Shown: positions 33,892-43,229 of the stretch, piece by piece
Layout of the letters: each line of letters begins with the position of its first letter
How positions within the stretch are numbered: position 1 is the stretch's first letter
Assembly: GCA_049323435.1 (NCBI GenBank)
Contig: JBMOMX010000033.1
Span: 30,100 to 94,099 of the forward strand
From: UBA11222 sp049323435
GTDB lineage: Bacteria; Pseudomonadota; Alphaproteobacteria; UBA11222
Direction: 5' to 3'
Length of the DNA: 64,000 bases
Position numbers and translations under genes: made by a program
The notes under the pieces: generated by a model
What the model was told of the DNA's origin: nothing
Seen by the model: the letters and a program-made list of their open reading frames with translations, nothing else
The model's database searches: none

Positions 33892-35523
33892 ATGCCATCC
33901 AATATTTATGATCTTAACCTCGACAAGAACCCGGCCAATTACCAGCCGCTGACGCCTTTGAGTTTTTTGCGCCGCACGGCGGATGTTTACCCCAATCACA
34001 CCGCCATTGTGCATGGCAATATCAAATTTACCTATGCGGAGTTTTACGCCCGCTGCCGCCGGCTGGCCAGCGCGTTGAGCCAGCGCGGCATAGGCCGGGG
34101 CGATACGGTGGCCATCCTGTCGCCCAATACGCCGGCTATGCTAGAGGCGCATTATGGCGTGCCGTTTACCGGGGCAGTGATCAATACGCTGAATTACCGG
34201 CTCGATGCGGCGGCGATTGCGTTTATTCTGGATCATGGCGAGGCCAAAGTTCTGCTGGTGGACCGGGAATTTTCCGGTCTAGCCAAAAATGCGCTCGCAC
34301 TGTGCACGATCAAGCCGCAGGTGATTGATATTGATGATCCCGAATATACCGGCGAGGGGTCACGTATCGGCGAAATTGAATATGAAGCCTTTCTCGCCAA
34401 GGGCGATCCGGCTTTTGCCTGGGCGCCGCCCGGCGATGAATGGGACGCCATCGCGCTGAACTACACTTCCGGCACCACCGGCAATCCAAAGGGCGTGGTG
34501 TTCCACCATCGCGGCGCCTATCTGCTGGCGATGGGCAATGTGGTTACGGCGTCAATGCAGAAACATCCAACCTATCTCTGGACCTTGCCGATGTTTCATT
34601 GCAATGGCTGGTGCTTTACCTGGTCGCTGAGTGTGGCGGCGGGTACGCATGTTTGCCTGCGCCGCACCGAAGCGGCGCTCATATATGCCGCGATCGAAAA
34701 GCATCATGTGACCCATATGTGCGGCGCGCCGGTGGTGATGGGCATGCTGATCAACGCCAAGCCGGAGGAACGCAAATCCTTCAGCCACCGCATCGAATTT
34801 TTCACCGCCGCCGCGCCGCCGCCCGCCAGTGTTATCGGCGCCATGACCGCCAGCGGTTTTTCCGTGACGCATCTTTATGGCCTGACCGAAACCTATGGCC
34901 CCGCCGTAATCAATGACTGGCACGAAGAATGGAATGCCCTGCCGCCTGACGAACAGGCCAGCGTCAAGGCGCGCCAGGGGGTGCGCTATCCGGTGCTGGA
35001 AGATCTGAGTGTGCGCGATCCCGAAACCATGCTGGAAGTGCCCAATGATGGCGACACCATGGGCGAAGTGATGTTCCGCGGCAATGTGGTGATGAAAGGT
35101 TATCTGAAAAACCCCAATGCCACGAATGAATCGTTTGAAGGCGGCTGGTATCATTCCGGTGATCTGGGGGTGCGCCACCCCGATGGTTATATCCAGCTGC
35201 GTGACCGATCCAAGGACATCATTATTTCCGGCGGTGAAAATATCTCCTCGATCGAGGTCGAAGACACGCTGTACAAGCATCCAGGCATTCTGGAAGCCGC
35301 CGTCGTGGCGCGGGCCGATGAAAAATGGGGCGAGACACCCTGCGCCTTTGTCACGCTCAAGCACACCCACCAGCACCTGACGGCACAGGACATTATCGCC
35401 TATTGCCGAGAAAACCTGGCGCATTACAAATGCCCGCGCCATGTGATGTTTACCGAATTGCCCAAAACTTCCACCGGCAAGGTGCAGAAATTCAAACTGC
35501 GGGAAATGACGAAGGATTTGTAA
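33892..35523 (+). CDS. Acyl-CoA synthetase (AMP-forming)
   Basis: 543 residues. Activates a carboxylic acid to its CoA thioester through an acyl-adenylate. Core motifs are YTSGTTGNPKGV (about residues 186-197), LYGLTETYGP, YHSGDLGVRHPDGY, RSKDIIISGGENIS and the C-terminal lysine in KTSTGKVQKFKLRE. The overall pattern (LTPLSFLRRTADVYPNHTAI at the start) is that of medium-chain or 3-methylmercaptopropionyl/dicarboxyl-type ligases, so the chain length is undefined. Monocistronic, with a good ribosome binding site. Confidence 0.93.
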   Translation: MPSNIYDLNLDKNPANYQPLTPLSFLRRTADVYPNHTAIVHGNIKFTYAEFYARCRRLASALSQRGIGRGDTVAILSPNTPAMLEAHYGVPFTGAVINTLNYRLDAAAIAFILDHGEAKVLLVDREFSGLAKNALALCTIKPQVIDIDDPEYTGEGSRIGEIEYEAFLAKGDPAFAWAPPGDEWDAIALNYTSGTTGNPKGVVFHHRGAYLLAMGNVVTASMQKHPTYLWTLPMFHCNGWCFTWSLSVAAGTHVCLRRTEAALIYAAIEKHHVTHMCGAPVVMGMLINAKPEERKSFSHRIEFFTAAAPPPASVIGAMTASGFSVTHLYGLTETYGPAVINDWHEEWNALPPDEQASVKARQGVRYPVLEDLSVRDPETMLEVPNDGDTMGEVMFRGNVVMKGYLKNPNATNESFEGGWYHSGDLGVRHPDGYIQLRDRSKDIIISGGENISSIEVEDTLYKHPGILEAAVVARADEKWGETPCAFVTLKHTHQHLTAQDIIAYCRENLAHYKCPRHVMFTELPKTSTGKVQKFKLREMTKDL

Positions 35524-35600
35524 CCGCCATTTGACCGGAAAATCTGCGGCTGTCAGAGGCAATAATGAAATATTAGTGATCTGTCAGTTAAACTTACTGG

Positions 35601-37292
35601 ATGGTGAAAGTTTTATATATTGACGAAAGAACCGAGGAGCGCGGCGATATGGTGCTGCGCCTGATGGGGCTTGGCTATGAAGCGCTTGGCGCTGATGGGG
35701 GGCAAAGCGGGCTGGCCGCAGCGGTAACCAACAAGCCCGATCTGGTTCTGTGCCAGGCGGACATGAAAGAAATGTCCGGCCTGGACGTAGTGCGCCAGCT
35801 GCGCGAGGCCAGCAGGGAGTGTGAAGCCACATTATTTATTTTACTTTCGGAAATGCAGGATCCATCGGTACGCCAGCAACATATTGAGCAAGGCGCCGAT
35901 GACAGCCTAGCGAATTCCATGGATTTCGACCTTTTGCACAGCGAGCTGGCGGCGCGTCTGAGGATTGTCGCGCGCCAGACACAGCGCCGCGAACGCGAAC
36001 TTATCACGCTTTATACTGCACTCAGCAAAGCACAGGCCCCCGCAAAAATCAAGCCTGAGGCAAAAGCGGATGCGCCTGCAACAGAAAAAAAACCGGCCCT
36101 TCCGGATCTCGGCGATTTCACCAGAATCGCCAGCGAAAAATTAAAAGCCGCGCAGGAAGAAGGCGCGCAAGCGCAACTGACCCTTATTGAGGTTCCGGGT
36201 CTTGACGCGCTGGCGCATAGCGCGGGCGACGCGGCGGCTGAAAAACTTCTTTCAGATATTGAACACCTGCTTGCAGCGGAAGCAGGGGATGGCGCCGGTC
36301 AACTGGATAAGGATCGCTTTGGCCTGATCCATGGCGAGAACCTGGACAGCGCGCAATTGCAACACGCGATTGATCAGTTGATCAGTGAAAGCGGATGCGA
36401 TGCAAAAGGCATTGCCGTGACTACGGCGCCTGTGGCGCTTTCAGCGGAAGGTCTCAACGCGGAAGAGGCGGCGCGCGCCCTGGTTTACGCGATCAACCGG
36501 TTTGCCGACAAAGGCAGCGAGAATTTCACGATTACCAGTTTGAAAGAAAGCATTGCCGCCTGTGTTGAAGACACGGTTACGCGCATTTCCAATTTGCGGG
36601 GTGATATCAACGGAAAACGCATAGACCTGCATTTTCAACCCATTGTCAGCCTCGATACGCGCGAGCCGCACCATTACGAGGCATTGGCGCGTTTCCCCGG
36701 CGGTACATCGCCCTATGAAACAGTTATTTTTGCCGAGCAAATTGGCATGGTGCAGGAACTGGATCTGGCGATCTGCCAGAAAATCATCGAGTTTGTGAAA
36801 CAGGACAGCCAGAATATCACGCCCATTGAAGTGGCGATGAATCTTTCCGCGCAATCCATGGAAAGCAGTGTATTCATATCCGTCTTGCGCAAAATGCTGT
36901 CGAAGCTGGGCAAAGACCGCAACCGGGTGCTGCTCGAAATCACGGAATCAGTTCAGATCAGGGATTATGCCGCCGTCAGCAAGGTCGTTCAGGAATTACG
37001 CCGGGATGGTCTCCGGGTGTGCCTGGATGATTTCGGCGCCGGCGACTCCAACTTCAATTATCTGCGCATGTTCGAGGTTGATTATATAAAAATCGACGGC
37101 GTCTATGTGCGCGACGTGATGCGCTCCAAACGCGATCAGGCCTTTATCCGCGCCATCGCCCATCTGTGCAAGGAAATCGGCGTCAGCACAGTAGCGGAAT
37201 TTGTCGAGGATGAAAAACAGGCCGGATCGTTGAAAAATCTTGGCGTCGATCTGGGCCAGGGCTATCTGTTTGGCAAGCCCCAGTCCCGGTAA
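35601..37292 (+). CDS. EAL phosphodiesterase with degenerate receiver and GGDEF-like regions
   Basis: 563 residues. Residues 1-125 have a receiver fold, but the phosphoacceptor position is Gln52 and the usual Lys-Pro near the end is missing, so phosphorylation there is unlikely. Residues about 185-310 look like a GGDEF domain without the signature. The EAL domain (about 325-563) keeps the catalytic set: Glu360-Ala-Leu, Asn414, Glu446, Asp476-Asp477, Lys497, Glu533 and Gln553. It therefore probably hydrolyses cyclic di-GMP, with the front domains sensing something other than phosphate. The ribosome binding site is weak. Confidence 0.88.
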   Translation: MVKVLYIDERTEERGDMVLRLMGLGYEALGADGGQSGLAAAVTNKPDLVLCQADMKEMSGLDVVRQLREASRECEATLFILLSEMQDPSVRQQHIEQGADDSLANSMDFDLLHSELAARLRIVARQTQRRERELITLYTALSKAQAPAKIKPEAKADAPATEKKPALPDLGDFTRIASEKLKAAQEEGAQAQLTLIEVPGLDALAHSAGDAAAEKLLSDIEHLLAAEAGDGAGQLDKDRFGLIHGENLDSAQLQHAIDQLISESGCDAKGIAVTTAPVALSAEGLNAEEAARALVYAINRFADKGSENFTITSLKESIAACVEDTVTRISNLRGDINGKRIDLHFQPIVSLDTREPHHYEALARFPGGTSPYETVIFAEQIGMVQELDLAICQKIIEFVKQDSQNITPIEVAMNLSAQSMESSVFISVLRKMLSKLGKDRNRVLLEITESVQIRDYAAVSKVVQELRRDGLRVCLDDFGAGDSNFNYLRMFEVDYIKIDGVYVRDVMRSKRDQAFIRAIAHLCKEIGVSTVAEFVEDEKQAGSLKNLGVDLGQGYLFGKPQSR

Positions 37293-37370
37293 GTCCGGCG
37301 GTAACACGGCGTTAACCGTATCTGCAATAGACTTGCCTGCCCGGATTCCCTTTCAGCAAAGTCCATAATC

Positions 37371-39083
37371 ATGCGCGGCAAACCCCGTATAGCTATTTTC
37401 GACCCCATCAATCCGCGCGAGCGTTCCTTCATGCGGCCGCTGGCGGCGCATCTGGAAGGCGCCTGGCAGGTTGCTTATTATCATCCCGGTTCAGTGGATG
37501 AAGTCGCCCATGCGGCAAAAGAATGCGATGTGCTGTGGTTCGAATGGTGCGCGCCGCTTGCGGCGCACGCCACCAGCCATATGGATTTGCACGGCAAAAA
37601 AACCATTGTGCGTCTGCATTCGTTCGAGGCGATCGACACCAATTACCCGAACGAGGTGTTCTGGGGCAATGTCGATCATCTGGTGCTGGTCTGTGACGAT
37701 GTGCTGGATATTTTGCGCAGCCGCCGCCTGGATATTGCGCGCCAGACCGATGTGCGGGTAATTTTCAACGCTATCGAATGCGCGCGCTTTGCCAACGCCA
37801 CCTCCAAGGTCATGACCGACATTGCCTGGGCCGGGGGGCTGGAAATGAAGAAAAACCCGGCGCTGTTTTTGCAGATCATGGCCAGGCTGGTGGACATTGA
37901 CCCGGCTTACCGTCTGCATGTGGCCGGTCAGTTCTCCGATCTGCGCATCTATCGCTATCTGAACCATATGATCGCGCAGCTTAAGCTGAAAGAGCATGTT
38001 AAATACTATAATTATGTGAACGACATGCCCGCATGGCTGGCGGATAAGGGCGTGCTGCTGAGCACAACGCTCTATGAAAGTTTCGGCATGAATATAGGCG
38101 AGGCGATGGCGGCGGGTGCTTTTCCCGTCATTCATGATTTTCCGGGTGCTGATCGGTTGTGGCCGCGTGAATGCCTGTTCCGCACGGTGGATGAGGCGGT
38201 GGCGCTGATCCGCAAGGCGGCGCCGGGGCAGTATATGGATTATGTGCGCGAACGCTATGACGCGGGCGTTCAGTTTGCGGCCGTGGATGCGCTGCTGGCG
38301 GAACCAAACCGCAAGATCCCGGACCAAATTATTTTTTATCATCAGGGTGCGGATATTTTCTTTCACCTGCCCGACCGCAATGACCATATTCAAAAAACAA
38401 TCGCGCTTACGAGCAGCTTTTATGAGCCGGAAATGCTCGGCGATATGCAAGCGCGTCTAAGCGCGCTGGATGCGCCCGAAAACGCCATGGCGTTTGATGT
38501 TGGCGCCAATATCGGCAATCACACGATTTATTTCGGCAAGGTGCTTGGCCTTAACACCATTGCCTTTGAGCCAACCCCGCGCAGCCATGCCGTTTTGTGT
38601 AAAAACATTGCCCTTAATCAGCTTGAGGGGCATGTACAGGCGCTGCAAATCGGCGCTGGCGCACAGGCTGGACGCGCCACTGTGCAGACACGCGACGCCG
38701 CAAACTGGGGCATGAACCAGCTGAATGAAAATTCAGATGGCGCGATTGAAATCAAACGGCTCGATGACATCGCCCGCACCGGCCCCGTCATATTGATGAA
38801 GGTGGATGTGGAAGGGATGGAACTGGACGTGCTGCGCGGCGCCACGGAAATTCTGCGCACTGATCATCCGCTGCTCTATATCGAGGCCGCCACTGACGCC
38901 CAGCGCCAGCCCATCGAGGCCTATCTGGCCGCCTTCGGCTACCGTATCGCGCAGCGTTTCAACGCCACGCCAACCTGGCTTTTCCTGCACCCGCAAAGCC
39001 ACGCGGCCATTGCAGCCCCGGATGCCGGGGCCACGCAGCGCGGGCAAAATCTGCGCCGCCGGTTAAAGCGCCGCGCGGGGTAA
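37371..39083 (+). CDS. Glycosyltransferase fused to FkbM-type methyltransferase
   Basis: 570 residues. Residues about 1-310 form a GT-B glycosyltransferase of the GT4 type, with GRLHVAGQF-like and LLSTTLYESFGMNIGEAMAAGAFPV segments, the latter (given in parts) being the sugar-nucleotide site ESFGMNIGEAMAAG. Residues about 345-545 form an FkbM methyltransferase with the SAM site AFDVGANIGNHTIYFGK and the acidic ILMKVDVEGMELDVLRGA segment. It likely glycosylates and O-methylates a surface glycan or flagellin-type acceptor. Both halves look intact. The C-terminal 40 residues are basic. No other glycan gene is adjacent. Confidence 0.85.
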   Translation: MRGKPRIAIFDPINPRERSFMRPLAAHLEGAWQVAYYHPGSVDEVAHAAKECDVLWFEWCAPLAAHATSHMDLHGKKTIVRLHSFEAIDTNYPNEVFWGNVDHLVLVCDDVLDILRSRRLDIARQTDVRVIFNAIECARFANATSKVMTDIAWAGGLEMKKNPALFLQIMARLVDIDPAYRLHVAGQFSDLRIYRYLNHMIAQLKLKEHVKYYNYVNDMPAWLADKGVLLSTTLYESFGMNIGEAMAAGAFPVIHDFPGADRLWPRECLFRTVDEAVALIRKAAPGQYMDYVRERYDAGVQFAAVDALLAEPNRKIPDQIIFYHQGADIFFHLPDRNDHIQKTIALTSSFYEPEMLGDMQARLSALDAPENAMAFDVGANIGNHTIYFGKVLGLNTIAFEPTPRSHAVLCKNIALNQLEGHVQALQIGAGAQAGRATVQTRDAANWGMNQLNENSDGAIEIKRLDDIARTGPVILMKVDVEGMELDVLRGATEILRTDHPLLYIEAATDAQRQPIEAYLAAFGYRIAQRFNATPTWLFLHPQSHAAIAAPDAGATQRGQNLRRRLKRRAG

Positions 39084-39120
39084 GGCGCCTGACGCGAGAG
39101 TGATGATCCCGGCGGCCAGA

Positions 39121-39756
39121 TTATTTTTTCACCAGGCCTTCCAGAAATCTGGCGTTCTGCTTCTCGCGTTCCACCGCCGCCAGATGCAAGGCGCGGACGG
39201 CGGCGTCGGTTTCGGTGTCGGCCCAATGCTGATACATCGCACCGCCCGCATGTTCGAGTTGCGCCAGCAGCGCCTGCTGGGCTTCACGCGACAGGCCTGC
39301 GAATAGCGCGGTCATGGTTTCGCCGGGTGTTTTCGCCGCCTCCAGCACAATCTGCGTCTGGGTGATTTGCGCCACCAGCCGCCCATCCTCGCGCCGCACC
39401 TGGGTCTGCCAGACATGGGTGCGTTTGCCCAGATGCAGCGGCCGGCATTCGCCGATGACCTTGCTTCCTTCTATGCCCGCCGCGAAAAAATTGGTTTTCG
39501 ATTCAATTGTGGTGGTGCCCGCACCCGCGGGCAGGTTCAGCGACGTACCATAGGCGCCGAGCGTATCGGCAAACGCCATAATCGCGCCGCCATGCAGCAC
39601 GCCGGGCACGGTACAATGGGCGCGTGTCACAATCATCTCCGCCTTGATGCACTGCGGCGTCGCCTCCAGGAATTTGATACCCAGCGTTGCGGCGAACAGC
39701 CCTTCGGTGCTGGCCTGCAATTCGGCAAGGGAGCGGGCGGGGGCGGGGTCTGTCAT
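39121..39756 (-). CDS. PaaI-type hotdog thioesterase with C-terminal extension
   Basis: 211 residues from ATG 39756 with AGGAGG five bases upstream. Residues about 15-145 are a hotdog-fold thioesterase (GVLHGGAIMAFADTLGAYG, then IESKTNFFAAGIEGS), hydrolysing acyl-CoA. PaaI proteins usually end near 140 residues; here 65 more residues (from KTPGETMTALFAGLSREAQQ) add an apparently helical domain ending in REKQNARFLEGLVKK. The extension may mediate oligomerisation or partner binding. It converges on the glycosyltransferase gene across 37 bases. Confidence 0.85.
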   Translation of the reverse strand: MTDPAPARSLAELQASTEGLFAATLGIKFLEATPQCIKAEMIVTRAHCTVPGVLHGGAIMAFADTLGAYGTSLNLPAGAGTTTIESKTNFFAAGIEGSKVIGECRPLHLGKRTHVWQTQVRREDGRLVAQITQTQIVLEAAKTPGETMTALFAGLSREAQQALLAQLEHAGGAMYQHWADTETDAAVRALHLAAVEREKQNARFLEGLVKK

Positions 39757-39891
39757 GGCGGCCTCCTGTAGTTGGAATGCCGCATTATCGCATAATTTGC
39801 GCCATGGCGTTATAGGCCGGAAAGACAAACACCCCTCGTTTTGCGCCATTACTGTTGCGCCACGTCCGCCCATCCCCGCATCCCTGACCTG

Positions 39892-40815
39892 TCAACGCAC
39901 CTTGTTCCGGATGGCGGCAGCGCGATGATCCAGCCGCTTCGCTTCCGCATCCTTACCCATCCTTCTGTATAGTTCGGCCATATTGGTAAGGGTCAGGCCT
40001 ATATCGGGATGATCCGGTGTTGGACCATTCTCATAAATCATCAGAGATCGCGCCAACAGGGGTTCAGCCTCGGCATATTTTCCCTGATCCCGTTTAGCCA
40101 GCGCCAGATTATTCAGAAGCATCGCCACCGACGGATGATCCGGCCCGAGCATTTTCTCATTGATGGCAAGCGCGCGCGTATATAGCGGCTCGGCTTGTGC
40201 ATTTTCACCTTCAGCAAGATAGAGATTGGCAAGACCATTCAGGCTTGACGCCAGATCAGGGTGATCCGGATCAAGCTTGTTTTCGCGAATCGACACAGCG
40301 CGCCTCAAAAACGGCTTCGCCTTTGCATAAAAGCCCGCGCCTTTATGTGAATGGGTATAATGACCCTGATCAAGATAGAGCACCCCAAGACTGTACAGGC
40401 TGGCTGCTATATCGAGATGATCTGTCTCCAGAGTTTTTTCCCGTATGGCAAGGGCGCGTTTGAACATTTTCTCTGCCTGGGCGCTGTATCCCTGAATGCG
40501 CCGTGCGGGAAACACTTCCAGCGGACCCGTAACCTGTTCTGACAGCCTTCGCTGTTCATCGCTTTCCTCACGGTATAGCCAGCCCAAAATATCGAGTGTC
40601 TCTGCAACATCGGGATGACTGGCGCCACGGGTTTGCTCGGCAATCTCCAGCGCATGCCTGGCTATTTCTATGCCGCGCTTATATTCGCCGTCGTGGTAAC
40701 AATTTTTGGCTTGATCCACAAGCGTGCGCCAATCCGGCGTCTGCGCAGTGGCCGGCAACTGCGCGCAAAAAAGAAACACCGCAAGCGCGGCCAAAGCCCC
40801 CAAGATATTTTTCAT
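39892..40815 (-). CDS. Secreted tetratricopeptide-repeat protein
   Basis: 307 residues with a signal peptide cleaved near ATAQTP. The rest is five to six TPR units with the roughly 42-residue spacing of kinesin-light-chain-type repeats, each carrying versions of HPDLASSLNGLANLYLAEGEN and AEPLYTRALAINEKML. Likely a periplasmic scaffold for protein-protein contacts; no partner can be named from context. The ribosome binding region AAGGGGATATAAGGG is itself a short repeat. It lies downstream of the mutase remnant and holC on the same strand. Confidence 0.85.
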   Translation of the reverse strand: MKNILGALAALAVFLFCAQLPATAQTPDWRTLVDQAKNCYHDGEYKRGIEIARHALEIAEQTRGASHPDVAETLDILGWLYREESDEQRRLSEQVTGPLEVFPARRIQGYSAQAEKMFKRALAIREKTLETDHLDIAASLYSLGVLYLDQGHYTHSHKGAGFYAKAKPFLRRAVSIRENKLDPDHPDLASSLNGLANLYLAEGENAQAEPLYTRALAINEKMLGPDHPSVAMLLNNLALAKRDQGKYAEAEPLLARSLMIYENGPTPDHPDIGLTLTNMAELYRRMGKDAEAKRLDHRAAAIRNKVR

Positions 40816-40840
40816 CCCTTATATCCCCTTACATCCACCC

Positions 40841-41066
40841 TCACGCCGCCCGCTCGAACTCGTCATCCACCACCTTCACTATATCCGCCATAAAATCGTT
40901 GAGTTGATAATCCTTCGGCGAATAGATGCGCACCACGCCGGCCGCGCGCAACCGGTCCGCGTCTTCCGGCGGGATGATACCGCCGATAATGACGGGAATA
41001 TCGCCAAGCTCCGCCGCCTTAAATCGCACCTGATCACAAATTGCGCCAGCGGCGGAGCCTGATGCG
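40841..41066 (-). pseudogene. C-terminal remnant of a B12-dependent acyl-CoA mutase
   Basis: About 70 codons, read leftward, encode DIPVIIGGIIPPEDADRL, AGVVRIYSPKDYQLNDFM and ADIVKVVDDEF. This matches the very end of the cobalamin-binding domain of ethylmalonyl-/methylmalonyl-CoA mutase large subunits. The catalytic barrel and the cobalt-binding DxHxxG segment are missing; upstream the frame runs into holC, where it is only a shadow. The fragment ends at a normal stop codon. It is probably what remains after a deletion or recombination joined the 3' end of a mutase gene to holC. Confidence 0.75.
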
Positions 41067-41528
41067 TTATGCGCGTTTTTCCCAGTCGCCATTATCGTTC
41101 TGCTGCCAATAGGTGACTGCAAATCCGGCATTGCTGGCCTGGCGGTAACGTTCGCGGGCGGCTTGTGTCGCATCTGGATCATTGCCATCGAACAGATCGA
41201 CGGTGCGGTCAAATTCGGCCTGCCGGTTGCTGGCCGCGCCATCGACCAGAAACAGAATATTCGCCTTGTTGGGCGGGCCCGCCGGGGGATCAAACGCAGC
41301 CGTCAGCAAAATCGGCTGTAGCTCGGGATGCGGCTCGCTTATACTGCCATGCGGCAGAAAACTGTCGTCACGATAGGTCCACAGATGCGCATTCAGCGCA
41401 TCCATCCGCTCTTTTGAACCGGCAAGCACAAGGCCGCGCCAGCCGCGCTCCAGGCATCGCTCCAGCAGCACCGGAAGCACGGCTTCCAGCGGGCGGCGCT
41501 GCAAATGATAGAACCAGACCTCCGTCAC
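41067..41528 (-). CDS. holC: DNA polymerase III chi subunit
   Basis: 153 residues starting at GTG 41528, nine bases after pepA. The N-terminus VWFYHLQRRPLEAVLPVLLERCLERGW and the WRGLVLAGSKERMDALNAHLWTY region (cited in parts by family pattern) match HolC, and FLPHG with ILLTAAFDPPAGPPNKANILFLVDGA completes it. Links the clamp loader to single-stranded DNA binding protein. The pepA-holC linkage is conserved in proteobacteria. Confidence 0.93.
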   Translation of the reverse strand: MTEVWFYHLQRRPLEAVLPVLLERCLERGWRGLVLAGSKERMDALNAHLWTYRDDSFLPHGSISEPHPELQPILLTAAFDPPAGPPNKANILFLVDGAASNRQAEFDRTVDLFDGNDPDATQAARERYRQASNAGFAVTYWQQNDNGDWEKRA

Positions 41529-41537
41529 AGCGATGCT

Positions 41538-43028
41538 TTATTCCTCGTAATGATCCGCGATCAGGCGATCCAGCAGCCGCACGCCAAAACCGCTGGCCCA
41601 ACTTGGCTTGGCGTCGCTGCTCCAGGCGACGCCGGCAATATCCAGATGCGCCCAGGGCGTGTCATTTTCAATGAAACGCAACAGAAACTGCGCCGCCGTA
41701 ATTGAGCCTGCGCCCGCTGCATTGGAGATGTTCTGCATATCCGCGAATTTGGATTTTATCTTGCTGTCATATTGACTGCCCATCGGCATGCGCCACACGG
41801 TTTCACCTACTGCCTTGCCTGCTTTATCAATATGCGCTGAAAGCGTGTCATTATTGCTGAACAGGCCGGCATGCACATCGCCCAGCGCAATGGTGATCGC
41901 ACCGGTCAGGGTCGCCAGATCAATCACGGCGCGCGGTTTATATTTACGCTGCACATAGGTCATAGCATCTGCCAGCACCAGGCGGCCCTCCGCATCGGTA
42001 TTGAGCACTTCGATCGTCTGCCCAGACATGGAGGTGATAATGTCGCCGGGGCGCTGCGCATCCGGCCCGGGCATATTTTCAACACAGGCCAGAACGCCGA
42101 TAACATTGGCCCGCGCACGGCGCCCGGCCAGCGCCGCCATGGCCCCGAACACCGCAGCGGCCCCGCCCATATCGCCTTTCATATCGCCCATGCCCGCACC
42201 CGGTTTCAGCGAGATTCCGCCGCTGTCAAAACACACACCCTTGCCGACAAGGGCCACGGGCGGCTTTTTGGATTTGGGCGCGCCCTTCCAGTGCAGGATG
42301 ACGAGCTGACTTTCCCTGGAACTGCCCTGGCCCACGGCCAGCAGCGATCCCATGCCGAGTTTCGCCATCTGGGCTTCGTTCAGCACATCTATCTTAAGGC
42401 CCAGTTTGGCGAGCAATTTTGCGCGCCGGGCAAATTCCGCCGGATACAGAGTGTTGGCCGGTTCATTGACCAGATCGCGTGCGGCAAATACGCCGTCCAC
42501 TACATGATCCAAAACCGCAAAGGCCGCCTTTGCGGCTGCGGGTTTGGCGTACAGCACGGTGATTTTGGCCAGGCTGGGCTTGTCGGTTGCTTTCTGTTTG
42601 GTGCGGTATTTATCAAACCGGTAAGACCGTGACCTGGCGCCCGCCGCAATATGCGCCGCAATCAGTTCCGCCTTGATCGCGGCTTTTGGAATTTCATCCA
42701 CCGCGACGGCGGCCAGTTTTTCACCGCTCATAGACAGGCGGTCCACAATCAGCGCGCCGGTTTTTTCCGCCGACAGTGCGTTGATCCCGGCAGGCTTTCC
42801 CAAGCCCAAAACCAGAACCCGGCTGACGCCAAGCCCGGCCGGCGCCAGCAATTCGAGACATTGCTCGGATTTGCCTTCAAAGCGGCTCGACTTGATGGCG
42901 CGGCTGATGGCGCCGCCGCATTTTTTGTCCACCTCCTGCGCGGTCTTGCTCAAGCCGCCACCCTCCGTGGCCGTAACGGCCAGCGCGCCAGCATGTGGAA
43001 GGGCAAGTGCGGAAAAACTGATATTCAT
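41538..43028 (-). CDS. pepA: Leucyl aminopeptidase
   Basis: 496 residues from ATG 43028; the longer frame extends into the lptF promoter region and is not supported. Family M17 cytosolic aminopeptidase using two metal ions. Metal and catalytic motifs are LVGKGVCFDSGGISLKPG (Lys, Asp), GDMGGAAAV and NTDAEGRLVLADAM. PepA can also bind DNA in enterobacteria; no evidence here. It is divergent from lptF, a standard arrangement. Confidence 0.96.
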   Translation of the reverse strand: MNISFSALALPHAGALAVTATEGGGLSKTAQEVDKKCGGAISRAIKSSRFEGKSEQCLELLAPAGLGVSRVLVLGLGKPAGINALSAEKTGALIVDRLSMSGEKLAAVAVDEIPKAAIKAELIAAHIAAGARSRSYRFDKYRTKQKATDKPSLAKITVLYAKPAAAKAAFAVLDHVVDGVFAARDLVNEPANTLYPAEFARRAKLLAKLGLKIDVLNEAQMAKLGMGSLLAVGQGSSRESQLVILHWKGAPKSKKPPVALVGKGVCFDSGGISLKPGAGMGDMKGDMGGAAAVFGAMAALAGRRARANVIGVLACVENMPGPDAQRPGDIITSMSGQTIEVLNTDAEGRLVLADAMTYVQRKYKPRAVIDLATLTGAITIALGDVHAGLFSNNDTLSAHIDKAGKAVGETVWRMPMGSQYDSKIKSKFADMQNISNAAGAGSITAAQFLLRFIENDTPWAHLDIAGVAWSSDAKPSWASGFGVRLLDRLIADHYEE

Positions 43029-43092
43029 GACAGATCTACCTTTACCGCCGGACCCCCGGCAATCATGGATGAAACGGACAGGATTTCGATTA

Positions 43093-43108
43093 CCATATCC
43101 AAATATGG
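43093..43108. promoter_or_regulatory. AT-rich palindrome in the pepA/lptF divergent region
   Basis: CCATAT (43093-43098) and ATATGG (43103-43108) are perfect inverted repeats around CCAA, in an AT-rich patch within the 201-base region between the two start codons. It could be an operator or part of the divergent promoters. No regulator can be named. Confidence 0.35.
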
Positions 43109-43229
43109 AAAATATATCTAATCTCCGATTTATCCCGGCATATGGGATGTGATGCGGTTGCGGCAAATGTGGCAATTAGCCTGCCGCCGGTGTCTTGAGC
43201 GAAACAGCAGGTCAATTTCAAGAGCAAGC

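Noticed and set aside
41067..41293. Upstream half of the frame that contains the mutase remnant, as a 150-residue protein
   Set aside because: This part lies inside holC in another frame and has no mutase similarity; only the last 70 codons are recognisable.
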